DNA from: Blastobasis lacticolella
Lineage: Eukaryota > Arthropoda > Insecta > Lepidoptera > Blastobasidae
Direction of reading: 5' to 3'
Length of the DNA: 64,000 nucleotides
Assembly: GCA_905147135.1 (NCBI GenBank)
Contig: LR990053.1
Location: 12,660,501-12,724,500 of the forward strand
Every line of letters begins with the position of its first letter. Positions within the stretch are counted from its first letter, which is position 1. Shown in pieces: positions 1 to 10,166 of this stretch. The position numbers and the translations under genes are program-made. The notes under the pieces were generated by a model. It did no database searches. It worked only from the letters and a program-made list of their open reading frames with translations, and had not been told where the DNA came from.

Positions 1-23
1 CTTATTGTGGAACAGTTCTAACT

Positions 24-112
24 CATGAAAGTTGCAACTCAATATCTGTCATTTGAATAACAATCACATGGAAGTTGCAACTCGATATCTGTCATTAGAT
101 TAACAATCACAC
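24..112. repeat. Two-copy 43-bp tandem repeat
   Basis: The core AAGTTGCAACTC followed by ATATCTGTCATT occurs at about 29 and again at 72, a 43-bp period with few differences. There are only two units, so this is a local duplication rather than a satellite array. Confidence 0.7.
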
Positions 113-180
113 GTTTGACATGCGATGCAATTGTAATGTTACTGCAACTGAGACGATTTCCGTACCAGAATCGAAGCCCT

Positions 181-333
181 GGTCAGATAAGTTTGTGGTG
201 AGGTGTGTATAACTTGGCATAAGCCTTGTATGCCAAGTTATCTGACCCGGTGGCCAAACCTGAAACTAAGTGTCGCCATTTTGAAATGCCGTGTCAATTC
301 AAACAACAGCGACGCTGTCACTGGGTCAGATAG
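181..333. repeat. Hairpin with flanking inverted decamers
   Basis: Positions 209-221 and 229-241 are perfect 13-bp inverted arms (ATAACTTGGCATA) around a 7-base loop. GGTCAGATAA at 181-190 is inverted at 238-247. GGGTCAGATA recurs at 324-333, inverted relative to 239-248. The layered symmetry suggests a small inverted-repeat (MITE-like) element or its nested remains. No target duplication was identified. Confidence 0.55.
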
Positions 334-546
334 TACGAGTATGTTGCACTATAGAAGCATATATATTTATACACGCGTTTAAGGTATTATCGACGTAAGA
401 ACAATATATTTTAACAGTAAGACAGTCAAAACTGTCAACGCAGACTTAAAGCCTAAATCTCTCTCAACAAGAGAGTACGGCGTATGAAAAGATGGCGCAT
501 ATCTGAAGGCTGTTTACGAAGATGAATACTAATTGAATATTAATTC
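334..546. other. Short unannotated stretch
   Basis: AT-rich sequence in which I recognise neither coding sequence nor a known repeat. Confidence 0.4.
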
Positions 547-743
547 CGTTCCAGAGCTCCATGGGGTGGGAATTTGGGGAACCGTGGCTTTGGCAGTGGA
601 GGGATTTTTGCTACCAGAGTAACGTGTTATAGAGGTGGGCAACGCATTGGCGATAGTCTCGGTGTTGCTAATGTCTATAGGCAGTGGTGACCATTAGGTG
701 GCCCGCTTGCCTGTTTGCCTATCGTATGACATAAAAAAAAAAT
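547..743 (+). mobile_element. Family C non-LTR tail / derived SINE, copy 1
   Basis: It carries the family's characteristic 3' block: GGGCAACGCATTGGCGAT, then GTGTTGCTAATGTCTATAGG, then the GGTGGCCCGCTTGCCTG motif, ending at CATAAAAAAAA. The poly(A) end sets the plus orientation. A near-full relative lies at 37645-37993. The copy is 5'-truncated and has lost a few bases in the conserved ACCACTTTCCATCAGG segment. This family is very common in lepidopteran genomes. Whether it is the 3' end of a LINE or an independent SINE cannot be settled here. Confidence 0.7.
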
Positions 744-798
744 TATGAGGCTACATACATCAATGTCATAAAAAATTTTAACTTATTTTAGTGCTACT

Positions 799-860
799 CT
801 GTGACAAATGAGCAGACAGCCCATCTGATGGTAAGTGGTAATTGTCGCCCAAAATATCTA
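799..860 (-). mobile_element. Family C fragment
   Basis: GAGCAGACAGCCCATCTGATGGTAAGTGG is the reverse complement of the family C tail block, reduced to about 60 bp. Confidence 0.5.
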
Positions 861-1404
861 CAATTCCTAGATTTAGGTTGAAGATAACAAAAATAAACAT
901 CCGCAGGTGCTTATCAACTTTTTACTCATCTACCGAAGTCTACTTTTGTAAAGTTTATTTATGTCCCAATAAAGTGTCAAACTGAAAGGTCACAGGCTTC
1001 TAAACGATTTTCAAATCACTCAGTATAATTTCGAATAAAGCCAAAATTAGCCGACTCCACGAAATGAAATAGAGCCTCTTTGCAGTGTATACTGGGCTTT
1101 TACGACTACCCTCACATATCAAAAGTTTGCGCCCCGTGAAATTTTGCAAACTCCCTTTAAACGGTCCGAGACCCAGTCACATTTAGGATAGAATAATTTC
1201 ATACTCGGAAATAGTTTTGGATGTGGTATTATAATAAATTTTCAGGGGAATTAAAGTTCAACGCCGTAAGTCTGTGTCATGTTGGACGAAGAATTTCTTC
1301 TAGAAATCGACTAAAAAGAGTTTTCTTGTAAAATTCATGGTTTATGTCCAGAAGTCGATTTATATAATTTCATTATTGTCACTGTGCTACTACCTGTGTA
1401 GGTC
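861..1404. other. No recognisable feature
   Basis: AT-rich sequence without a convincing coding signal or a repeat that I can match elsewhere in the window. Confidence 0.4.
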
Positions 1405-1406
1405 TT

Positions 1407-1606
1407 TTTTTTTATACCACTAAGGTGGCAAACAAGCTTGCGGCCTGCCTGATAGTAAGCAGTTACCGCAGCCTATGGACGTAATATTATTTTATCTCGA
1501 TAGTTTGGTAGTCCTGGTGTAGCTGATGTCCATAGGCGGCGGTGACCACTTTCCATCAGGTGGCCCGCTTGCCTGTTTGTCTGCTGTGTAACATAAAAAA
1601 AAACAC
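1407..1606. mobile_element. Two opposed family C fragments
   Basis: A minus-strand fragment (1407-1495) starts with a T-run and shows the inverted tail block (GTGGCAAACAAGCTTG). A plus-strand fragment (1508-1606) then has GGTGGCCCGCTTGCCTG and ends in a poly(A) run. The two are tail-outward, about 12 bp apart, and both 5'-truncated. Confidence 0.6.
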
Positions 1607-1704
1607 TTAGTGACAAACGTGAAATAAGGCTGTGTAAAGGTAGACACTTAATAGAATGATGTACGTAACTAGTATGTACGATGTAGAGCCCCATGATATG
1701 ACAT

Positions 1705-1945
1705 CATCATCTTGGTATGGCGTCATTATCCTGGTTATGCTCTCGCGCAAGAGCCCGTAGTTCGCCTTGACCAAGATCCAGGATTTGGTAGATCAGGTAA
1801 TTTTAGTAAAGCGACTCTGTCTGATCCCTGTGACCTTGTTAACAGGAGAACTTGACCAGATTGTTCAACTAATATACATAATTCAGAAGGCATAGCTACA
1901 TAGCGGCACTGCAAATCGAATAAGGCACCTCTCTGCCAAGGGCTC
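1705..1945 (-). mobile_element. Family A SINE, degenerate copy
   Basis: It begins with the family's inverted 3' end (CATCATCTTGG), then GACCAAGATCCAGGATTTGG and a degraded body. The tRNA-like head is barely visible around 1905-1940. It is an old copy, diverged well beyond the 35-37 kb copies. Confidence 0.65.
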
Positions 1946-2585
1946 CAACAGTCACCAGTGACCGGAGTTATGGTTGTGACTCACTACCATAACTCCAGTC
2001 ATTGGCGTAAGTTTACGATACAAATAATCCAAAAATCGAATAATACAGCAAGTACTAAATGTAAAACTTCTTTATTTTTAAGTATAGATACCACTCTATA
2101 CCAAAATGAGTCTACAACACTGAGATGTTCCATTCCACTCTGTCATGTGCCACCTCTCTACACCTCTAAGAACAAAGAGAGATGGAATTAAAATTAATTC
2201 CATCCAATATGCATACAAGTAAATGAGTAAACACAAATCTCATTATACCCTCATCATAATCCCTTTCTGGGCCAGGCATACGCACGGCCCACAAACTTAG
2301 TTCATATCGCACCCTTTTCTTAGTGCACACTTTTCCGATACTTTCCCAAGAAACCTTTAAATATTTTCATTCAATCTCCGCTTCGCCACCGCCATTCGAT
2401 TCCATAACGTTGTCAAGTTAAACAAACTGGAGATACGAATTTTGTATAAGCATATTTTTATTCAATTTGGCGCGTCTGCAATTTTTATTCGATTTACTTT
2501 AATTAAATATGCAGCAACAACGTAAATTGTACTGAACTTAGACTAGATAGATATATACATAGATAAATTCACCACCACCACTAGG
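1946..2585. other. No recognisable feature
   Basis: AT-rich intergenic sequence. A 77-codon open frame near 1958-2191 lacks any family resemblance and overlaps the edge of SINE remains. Confidence 0.4.
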
Positions 2586-2587
2586 TA

Positions 2588-2735
2588 TATGAATTTCGCC
2601 GTGCTTCGAAGGGCATTTTAAGCTGTCGATAACTTGGCTTATGACGGTTGCTATCAATCATAAGCCAGGTAGGAGGTCCCTTGAGCAGCTTCAAACTCAG
2701 ACACCAGAGGTTGATACCTCACACGAATAAGGAAT
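2588..2735 (+). mobile_element. Dispersed non-LTR/SINE-type fragment
   Basis: The string GAATTTCGCCGTGCTTCGAA, the later GGAGGTCCCTTGAGCAGCTT, and CAAACTCAGACACCAGAGG with CCTCACACGAAT match, from memory, a repeat found widely in lepidopteran genomes. It contains a 13-bp stem with one mismatch (2632-2644 with 2658-2670, loop 13). The class is not certain. Confidence 0.5.
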
Positions 2736-3140
2736 AGTTCGGTTTTCAGTATTCAATAGAATATCTAACGTACAATGAATTACAGGAACAATTAAAATCA
2801 TCTATCTTTTCAATTACAAAACCCAAAGCAATTATCTAGGAGCACATAAGTAAAATTTCATTAGCAATATTAAATGGGGTTGTTTTATAGCCTCCGGTCG
2901 CGTAGTGTAGGTGTACCGACGTAAAGGATTGCCGGGCGTCCTATTCAACGTTTTATCCCATCTCGAGGAAATCCGGCCTCCAGTCCCACAGACCGGGCTT
3001 TGTCTTACTGTTTGATAAATTTAAATCTGTTTCGTCGGGCTCACTTTACAAAATAAATACTTACTCACTTTGTGGAAGTGCTCTAGTTCCATTAAGGTAT
3101 TCGGAGTTGGTATGTTAACTTTTTGTATAGCGCTATATAA
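2736..3140. other. No recognisable feature
   Basis: Includes a GC-richer patch at 2885-3010 that could be a worn SINE head. I could not match it to families A or B. Confidence 0.3.
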
Positions 3141-3326
3141 CTAGCGACCCGCGCCGGCTTCGCACGGGTAGTAGGTAATCTTAACAAATTATACGCCTAA
3201 ACCTCCTTGAATCCCTCTGTCTGTTGGTAAAAACAGCATGAAAATCCGTTCAGTAATTTTTGAGTTTATCGCGATCAGACAGAAGGACAGAAGCGGCGTG
3301 GGTCTTTGTTTTATAATGTGTGGTGA
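3141..3326 (-). mobile_element. Short non-autonomous Helitron
   Basis: Read on the minus strand the element begins TC (ACCACACATTATAAAAC) and ends in CTAG, preceded by a GC hairpin (arms ACCCG and its inverse around TGCGAAGCC). It sits between A and T as Helitrons do, without a target duplication. The body carries the conserved AAAATCCGTTCAGTAATTTTTG motif shared with 45736-45900. It is 186 bp long with no coding capacity, so it depends on a Rep/helicase element elsewhere. Confidence 0.75.
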
Positions 3327-3464
3327 TGTAGTGAAGTGAAGTGATGGTGACAGAGTAAGGCAAATGAGCTAGAAGGTGACCTGTCCTATCGGTAAATAAT
3401 CACATCTGCAACACCAGCAGAATTACGAATGTGATCATACCGATTATTGTTCTCCCTAGGGTGC

Positions 3465-3620
3465 GTTAAAACACGTACATATCAGCCGCAGCATTTTCAT
3501 TTCATTGTCATAGAGTTCGCAGCAGTGCTTCGTCATTGCCAGCCATGTCTCACAGCCATATAGTCTCGCAGGCCTGTTAAAGCTATTATAAAGGTATAAG
3601 AACCTACTTAACAGGGATTT
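3465..3620 (-). pseudogene. RTE-type reverse transcriptase fragment
   Basis: The minus-strand translation reads RPARLYGCETWLAMTKHCC followed by ELYDNEMKMLRLIC. From family knowledge this corresponds to the segment downstream of the RT palm in RTE-clade endonuclease/reverse transcriptase proteins (usual pattern LYGxExWxxT, later EMxMLRWxxG). Only about 50 residues remain, and the open frame starts and ends in unrelated sequence. This is a dead 5'- and 3'-truncated fragment. The fragment at 13707 represents the next stretch of the same protein type, but on the other strand and 10 kb away, so it is a separate insertion. Confidence 0.65.
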
Positions 3621-3668
3621 TAGGGTAACAGGTGACTGCCGTGAGCTATTTTTAGTTACGTTTACCAA

Positions 3669-4397
3669 AATACCTAAGAATCTTGCTGATCAAGCGCTAT
3701 CAAAATCCTTGTATTCACCGATTGACTTTGTGCCTTTCTGCCGCCGCTGAACTTTCGGCCTTAAGGTTGTTCTATCTCGTGAGCGACCAACCAATGCTGG
3801 GCTTGACAGTCCATGGTCGACACACCTATCCGCTGGCATTGATTCTGCGAGCTATGTGTCCCATTGCTACTTGTTTTGTAATTCACAAATTTTGTAAGAC
3901 ACCATGAGTATTGCTCCTAAGTGACTCTTAAGCTGTCAGATCGGGTCTGCTATGGGCATAGGCTACTGCGTTAAGATCCTACGTTTCCTTTGCGTCATCA
4001 TTAGCAATACAAACTGACCATAGATATTCGAAAACTCGTCCATGTAACCTAATAAAAATTAGGCACGTAACACAACAAGCAAAATTGCCCACATTATTTA
4101 TCAACAAGCCAAGTATGTACGTGGAAACAGCAAACAGAAATATGTAGGTATCACATAATAATCTCAATTTACGGTCATTCCCGCTATTATGCAAATGAGG
4201 CTTACCGCGGCAACAAAAATGTATGTTCGAGATGGTAAAATGAAGTAATAAAGCGGCAAAATACCTGGAACTGCAATGAAAACTGTCAGACCAAGTTGCA
4301 GTTACAGTTGATAAGTTACTTTAAAACTAGTAAAACGTGGAGCGTCCTAAAACAATTGCCTACTTTGTAAGGAGTCACGCGCGAACGTCGCGCCTTG
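3669..4397. other. No recognisable feature
   Basis: Several open frames of about 70 codons overlap on both strands without family similarity. No repeat match inside the window was noted. Confidence 0.35.
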
Positions 4398-4520
4398 CCG
4401 TGGAAGCCTTTGGAGCACCGAATACATTGTTCGCAGTCACGCCAACATTGCATTGCTCTTCTCTTTTTTTCTTTGCCAAGTATAGGTGTAGTTCGCAGAC
4501 TTTATTTCAACATTACATAG
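4398..4520. repeat. Local direct duplicate, copy 1 (partner 5228-5352)
   Basis: The strings TTGGAGCACCGAA, CAGTCACGCCA and GACTTTATTT occur in the same order and spacing at 5228-5352, about 830 bp downstream. Divergence of roughly 15-20% by eye implies an old duplication. Confidence 0.65.
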
Positions 4521-4677
4521 AAATTAACCTTGAAATTGGCCGTGTGGTCTCCGGCAGAGTATAATAGCACCAAATCCCACTCGTGGGCGTCGTACAAGGT
4601 GACTTATGTCTAGAGTCTCCGTAAAGTGGAAAATAGGCAGCAGCGTTTTCCATTGTTTTATTGATAACACTGCGATC

Positions 4678-4795
4678 TCCAACCCGCCTACCAAGCGTGG
4701 AGATTATGTCAATAACCTCCCCTTTCGTGGGAGAGACCCTAAGCCCTGCAGTTTACTGTTATGGGCTGTGATGATAGAAATTAGCGAAAGGCGTA
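4678..4795 (+). mobile_element. Non-LTR retrotransposon 3' tail fragment
   Basis: CCAACCCGCCTACCAAGCGTG, CCTTTCGTGGGAGAGACCC and CTGCAGTTTACTGTTATGGG followed by GTGATGATAG resemble the 3' tails of lepidopteran LINEs that end in GATGAT-type repeats. No coding part remains. Confidence 0.5.
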
Positions 4796-5074
4796 AGCGT
4801 AATAGACTGTGAAGGCGTAGATTATCCTACGCCAGATAGTAGACGTTTAGGAGACCCATATGACATTAGTCTGCCCGTGCACAACCTTGCACAAAAAATC
4901 ATTTTTTTTAGTTGCCCAAACTGACTTTTCTTAACGTACTTACATAACCTCGTGGGCTCTTCAAGTAAAATAAGTGGTCTTCCTCACATCCTCTTGGCAA
5001 TTTCGCGTTTCATCCACAATATAGTCTACAAAAAGAAAAATGACTTCAGTAAACAGAATAATCTACGTCACCCT

Positions 5075-5410
5075 ACAAGCGTAGCTAACAACCAAACAAT
5101 TTTAAACAAGGTAATGATTTAGGGAAAGTGGCAATTACTTAACCTTCAAACGGGCCCGCGGTCATTTGTAACGTAAGCGGTCGCGCGTAACCTAAAAGAC
5201 CTGTGGGATATTTCAGGAAGTCAAAACAAGCCTTGGAGCACCGAACACATTGTCGACAGTCACGCCAGCATTGCAATGCTCTTCACTTTTTTATTTTTTG
5301 TCAAGCTCTTTTATGTGTAGCTCGCGGACTTTATTTTTACATTCTATTGTAAACGTAAACATAGCTAACGATAAACAATTTTAGACAAGGTAATGACTTA
5401 GGGCAAGTAA
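5075..5410. repeat. Local duplicates (partners 4398-4520 and internal)
   Basis: 5228-5352 duplicates 4398-4520. In addition CAATTTTAAACAAGGTAATG near 5098 recurs with one change near 5375, together with the flanking GCTAAC and TTAGGG motifs. The region has therefore undergone at least two overlapping local duplications. Confidence 0.6.
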
Positions 5411-6169
5411 TAACTTTATATATTATCTATGTTTTTATATTGTTATATAGTAATATGTATATAGTAGTATGTCAATATTTATTGATATAATGTACAAACA
5501 TGTTCCTATGTATTATTTTATTTTATAATTATTCATTAATTGTGCACGTCTTATCTGCATTCTTCTGTAGGCCTGCAGCTTTTAGAAATAAGTAGTACCT
5601 GTTGTGTCAGTTATATCTATGCTCTTTGTATTTCTTTATTGTGTGCAATAAATAGTTAATTAAATAAATAATTACTTATTATAAATAGTGGCCTTCACCT
5701 TTGAGTTGCGAGCAGGTATTCCACAACCCTACCTGTCCCGTCTATGAGTAGGTATATAGGCACCTAAGTCGGATGGGAAGCGTGCCACCGCTATGATAAC
5801 CAAAGTGATCGCATCTAAGCCCCTATTGTGAAGTTATCAAGTCCAGAGAAGCGCCCGGAGCATACTGTTTGTTTGAGTTACCCTGTGTAGAACACGATAT
5901 ACTCGATATATAGCTCCACATACTGGGGTAATGACGCCTATAAGCTTTTATGATTATGTTCACTGTGCATTGTAAAATTAAATTTGAATAATATTAAAGT
6001 ATAATATCAGTAGCCCGTAACAGGACTTTGCTGGCTTGAGCCTTTTCCACATTCGTGGAGGATTTTACCATAATCATATAGGTATTAGTTTCAAGTGCTT
6101 ATCTCTGAAATTGACGTCATAAAACTTGTTATCATCACATCAGTACTATTATATTAACATTGTTGCATA
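5411..6169. other. AT-rich stretch with a possible LINE-type tail
   Basis: At 5640-5675, GTGTGCAATAAATAGTTAATTAAATAAATAA has the polyadenylation signal plus AATA-repeat tail typical of some lepidopteran non-LTR elements. Upstream of it I recognise nothing. Confidence 0.35.
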
Positions 6170-6179
6170 ATTAAATAAG

Positions 6180-6581
6180 CATAAAAAATAATAATCATCT
6201 TGGCGTTAATGTCCGGGATGTGCTTTTGCGCGCGAAGGCCTGGGGTCAGCCTTGATCATCCAGAATTTGGCAGATCAGGTAATTACAGTGAAGCGATTGC
6301 CATCTGAGCTCCGTGACCTTACTACCAGGGCAGGGGAACCTGACCAGATTGCATCGTGGGTAACCACGACTCATCAGGTGACTCAGGTGACTGAATGTGT
6401 AAACATTCAGTCACCTGAATGTGCAGGTCACATCACGATGTTTCCCTCACCGTAATAGCGTCGGTTAGACATACATAACTCAGAAATTAGTTATTAGTAC
6501 AAGGCTGCAGTGGGAATCGGTTCCGGGACCTCTCGCTTACGAGTCAGACCCCGTAATCACCTAGGCCACTAACGATGGCCT
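6180..6581 (-). mobile_element. Family A SINE, near full-length, with target duplication
   Basis: The inverted 3' end (ATCATCTTGGCGTTAATGTC) comes first and the tRNA-like head last (GACCTCTCGCTTACGAGTC near 6530, then a degraded A-box region ending CTAGGCCACTAACGATGG). ATTAAATAAG flanks both ends (6170-6179 and 6582-6591), consistent with target-primed reverse transcription by a partner LINE. An extra duplication of the ATTCAGTCACCTGAATGTG block inflates the middle (about 6370-6425). Confidence 0.75.
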
Positions 6582-6722
6582 ATTAAATAAGATTCGTAAA
6601 ATTGGCAACGGTAACTAATCACCACTAGGCAGGACTTACTTGCCACCTTAGCGGTATGACAAAAATTAAAGTGATGCCAATTCTCTCAAGTATAACTAAA
6701 TTCTTAAAAGGTCAAAGCGGTC

Positions 6723-6783
6723 AAGGCGGAACTTGGACCCCCGTACGCGAGAGCACAACCGGGACATTAACGCCAAGATGGTT
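6723..6783 (+). mobile_element. Family A SINE 3'-end fragment
   Basis: GTCAAGGCGGAACTTGGACC, then GCGAGAGCACAACCGGGACA and TTAACGCCAAGATG, followed by a T-rich run. Only the 3' 60 bp is present (5'-truncated). Confidence 0.65.
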
Positions 6784-6789
6784 TTTTCA

Positions 6790-7340
6790 TTTTTTTATTA
6801 GCCTCTTCACTTTTCATCTAAATAAGTGAAGGCTACAATTCCGACACACTGGCTCAATATAGGAAGTTGTTAACACACTTTGTCACTGCGAAATCTTTGC
6901 AACTATGTTCGCCACACGTTGAAACTTCTCTATAGTAAAGGCCAGGTGCGCCTTAATAAATCAAAATTATTGGCAAACTTTCAAGCGAATGAGACACTTG
7001 GGAGATATTAAATTATATAAATTAATTGCGTATACTAAGTACAGCTTTTGTATAACAGTTTGAGTGATGGTTTGCACTGGCGTCCTTGAGTAGATATAAA
7101 GTAATGTCGCAACCTTCAAAACAGACCTTTGACTTTTAAATTAACACACGCTGAATAGTCAAGGACTGTCTAATTAAATTTTGAAAGTTACTACTGTGAA
7201 TGACTTAGCAAAAGGTCTTCGAAGGCTTTCACCCTTACCAGAGCAAGGGAACATAATTGTGCTAAGTTATGGGTATGCATAGGTTATGGGCAATCTGTAT
7301 AATCTGGTATTCTATAGAATAAATAAATAATTAATAAATA
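6790..7340. other. No recognisable feature
   Basis: AT-rich. Nothing matched to repeats elsewhere in the window. Confidence 0.35.
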
Positions 7341-7344
7341 ATCG

Positions 7345-7582
7345 TGGACAAATTCACACAGCGCCATCTAGCCCCAAAGTAAGCAAAGCTTGTGTGTTAT
7401 GGGTGCTAGATAACTGATAAACTACTTATATACTTTTAAATACATACTTATTATACATAGAACATCCAGACCCGTAACAGAAATTAAAATTCATAATTTC
7501 AATTTCTGCCCGGCCGGGAATCGAACCCGGGACCTCTTGCGTGGCAGACCGGCATGTTGACCACTGAACCACTCAGGTCGTC
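7345..7582 (-). mobile_element. Family B SINE (tRNA-Gly-like head), copy 1
   Basis: On the minus strand the head reads CTGAGTGGTTCAGTGG (A-box region), CTGCCACGCAAGAGG (anticodon arm, GCC) and CCGGGTTCGATTCCCGGC (T arm, perfect B box). This is very like tRNA-Gly(GCC). The body then carries GACCCGTTACGG-type sequence inverted and ends with GGGGCTAGATGGCGCTGTGTG and AATTTGTCCA. No acceptor-stem pairing or terminator supports a working tRNA, and the same unit recurs at 15068, 23577 and 49813. Confidence 0.8.
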
Positions 7583-7705
7583 AAATACCTACCTAATAAT
7601 ACCTAGACATTCTATATGCCTAAATAATTTATTCTACACTTTACTTAGGCATTCTATACTGTAAGTATAGAATGTTCAGCCGGCAAAGTGTGGAATGGGT
7701 ACGCG

Positions 7706-8585
7706 ATGAGCGTCGTAGTCGGTGATCGGACTCGTAATTGAGGTACCGGGTTCGAACCCAGTGCCGCCATGTACCAATGACTTTATAGGTTAGACTTTTG
7801 TGGTTATTACATATTAATTTTCACTTAAATCGGTTATGTCAAAACGGTTTTTAGTATTTTTACCTCGACATATCGGAACGGTTGCACGTTCCATTATCAT
7901 GAAGAGACGAGACTAATGCCGCTGTGTGTCACTCCGAAGGACAGACATATCCGTCCACCATCGTTCGGTTTCGTCGATTACCCTCACTTCGATTTCTTGA
8001 ACCACTACAATGGTGGTGGCTACTCGCTTGATTCTCACGACATACGAAACTGAAATCACACTATTTGCGTGATTGTATACCTACGTTTAACACAGGATAC
8101 AACACACTGGACAGTATAAAGCCATCTTCAAGATTAAAATTGTTGTGAGTATTTTGTTATTTCTATTGCGTCCTGCAGTAACGTGTTCCGTCGTTAGTAT
8201 TTGGGGGTTTAAATTTAACTCGATCCAATTATTGATTTCGCTATGTGTGAGGTATTGTGCTTTCGCTTAATTCTGAAGACTGACTGTCCTCAGACTATCG
8301 TAGAAAATAAAATATTCTAACCATTGGTGACGAACCTGATTTAAACGACAACCAATGACTTTCCTAAGTTATGTTCATTAGTAGAACACTAACCGATGCT
8401 CTTACGGTGAGGGAGAACACCGTGATGAAACATACACATAAAGGCGACAAAGTTTTTAACCATAATCCAAAGTGGTCCGGTTCCCCTGCTAACAGTGTCA
8501 CAAAGGTAGCTCTACTGTATTAACCTGATTTGCCAAGTCCTTGAACAGGCAGAAGAGCGGATCCCGAACTCTTGCGAATATTGAC
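7706..8585 (+). mobile_element. Family A SINE split by a 566-bp insertion
   Basis: The head (7706-7784) shows a worn A-box region, ACTCGTAATTGAGG and ACCGGGTTCGAACCCAG (B box). The body resumes at 8351-8585 with CACTAACCGATGCTCTTACG and CCGGTTCCCCTGCTAAC. ACCAATGACTTT (7773-7784) is repeated at 8351-8362, bracketing the insert as a 12-bp target duplication. Confidence 0.7.
7785..8350. mobile_element. Unclassified 566-bp insert within a SINE
   Basis: It is bounded by the ACCAATGACTTT duplication. It has no coding frame. Near the right end AATAAAATATTC is followed by ATTGGTGACGAACCTGATTT, which resembles the LTR/primer-binding-site junction of some LTR retrotransposons. A 12-bp duplication is too long for a normal LTR integrase, so a retroposed or partial copy is also possible. 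Confidence 0.45.
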
Positions 8586-8610
8586 ACCTCTTGTATTGTG
8601 ATTACGTATA

Positions 8611-8892
8611 ATACGGTAAACGATAGATATATTATTTTATACATAGCCTAGGCAAACCTGTTATTACATATAATGGCTATATAGATAATCTATAACAATG
8701 ACTATAAATAGTTTACCGGTAACATACTATAATATATTTTTAATTTGTACTAGGTATTAGCATTTAGTTAAGCTATGAATATATTTTTCTTACGTTCACA
8801 TAGTTATAACGTACCGATATTTATGTAAATACATCGCATAGTATTGCTGTCCTATGCAATAGTATTGCTATATTGCTACATTTTCCTAGGCA
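8611..8892 (+). repeat. Dispersed repeat X, copy 1 (inverted partner 10452-10740)
   Basis: Shares ACGGTAAACGAT, ATTATTTTATACAT, CGTACCGATATTTATGTAA and ACATCGCATAGTATTGCT, in order, with the reverse complement of 10452-10740. Copy 1 has an internal duplication of the TAGTATTGCT block near 8838-8875. The class is unknown and no terminal signatures were found. Confidence 0.7.
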
Positions 8893-9260
8893 TTCACAAG
8901 CAAATCATCGGTGGAATTCCCGTACCTAAAACACATTACCAGCAATTGAAAATCAGTTTACTGCGGCTATTACACACATAAACAGACCATTATGCGCTGT
9001 ACAAAGCTTTTTAGTTGATGCCGTACATTTCAGTGTACAGTTCCCAGGTAGAGTACACAATGAAAGTCCGAACAAACACAGGAGGTAAGTCTGTACTGAT
9101 CGTGCTTAAAGTGACTGTTAACGCGTTGAGTGATAGCACGGGGCACGCAACCTTCGAGGCCGTGTGGTGTACTGTACAAGGTGGTAAATAAGATTATAAT
9201 GCACATCGGGGTGTTACAGATTAGTGTATACTCTCACGCGTGTCGCCGAAGGTTTTTAGC
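8893..9260. other. No recognisable feature
   Basis: Unmatched sequence between repeat X and repeat N. Confidence 0.35.
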
Positions 9261-9264
9261 AAAC

Positions 9265-9480
9265 GTCGAAACTGAACAAACCAAAAAAATTTAAGGTAAT
9301 TTTTCGATCATCCCTAGATCAACTTCTAGAGATGATTTTTTCCTTATACATTAAACAGCCAATATAAACCTTCAATATTAAAGTTTTAAAATCATTTACA
9401 TTATTAATTATAGCTTGTGGCCAATGTTGAACAAAATTTAAAATCTTTTAAACCTTCGGCTGCGACGATAGCCGATTAAT
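9265..9480 (-). repeat. Dispersed repeat N, copy 1 (partner 35870-36320)
   Basis: The reverse complement carries AAATGATTTTAAAACT, TATTGGCT and ATCATCTCTAGAAGTTGATC, all found in order at 35870-36320. This copy is uninterrupted, so it shows the pre-insertion state of the 36 kb copy. Confidence 0.7.
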
Positions 9481-9499
9481 CGTCTTCAGCTTCTGGCTG

Positions 9500-9630
9500 G
9501 CCTAAAAGTAGCGAAAACCGCATACAAATCGGTCCATCTGATCAAGAGCTATGATGCCACAGATTCACAAAGTCACAGATACACACGTTACACTTGTAAC
9601 AACCCTCTATTTTCATCGGAGGTTAAAAAT
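9500..9630 (+). repeat. Dispersed repeat L fragment
   Basis: ACAAATCGGTCCATCTGATC, GAGCTATGATGCCACAGA and CACAGATACACACGTTACAC resemble 24090-24215 and 21845-21905. This is a common lepidopteran dispersed motif of uncertain class. Confidence 0.5.
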
Positions 9631-9639
9631 AGTGCAACT

Positions 9640-10004
9640 TGTTATATGGTATAATTTATAAGGGAAACATTAACATGAAGACTTACTTAAAATAATAATA
9701 ACAGGAATAACAGGATGGAAAACTGAACATCCCATTACATTACATCATTCAGTTGGTACATTATTTCAGTACCTATCGATATTAAATCTACCGGCGGGCG
9801 TTTAGTCTACTGAGTGGAGACTGAATCATGAACACACACGAGTAGGAACATCTAATTAAATCTGTACGTTCCAAAGTATTTAATTCCGTTCTCTCTTGTA
9901 GATTCGAACAATATATTTTGTATGGGAAAGCGGAATTATTTATGACTTACTTGCATGGTCGACATTTGTAGTGCGACCATATTTCACCTCGAACGCGTTC
10001 CAAC
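9640..10004. other. No recognisable feature
   Basis: AT-rich sequence without a match in the window. Confidence 0.35.
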
Positions 10005-10095
10005 GACAATGAACTTGGACAATAAAATGGAATCCGCCGCAACTAGCCGGTCGCCACACTGCAAGTAAGCGCTGGAAATTTAACGAAAAATATCT
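10005..10095 (+). repeat. 90-bp direct duplicate, copy 1 (partner 10799-10889)
   Basis: GAACTTGGACAATAAAATGG, AATCCGCCGC and AAGCGCTGGAAATTTA recur 794 bp downstream at about 85-90% identity. Copy 2 opens a 76-codon frame (10782-11012) that I do not recognise. Confidence 0.75.
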
Positions 10096-10166
10096 GCTGT
10101 TAATGTGTTGTAGGTACGGGAAATTCGTACAACTTTGTGAACACATTGAATAAAAAATAATAATAA

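Noticed and set aside
7500..7582. A functional tRNA-Gly gene on the minus strand
   Set aside because: The T arm and anticodon arm look good. However, the same head recurs three times with a shared non-tRNA body, acceptor-stem pairing is not evident, and this is the head of SINE family B.
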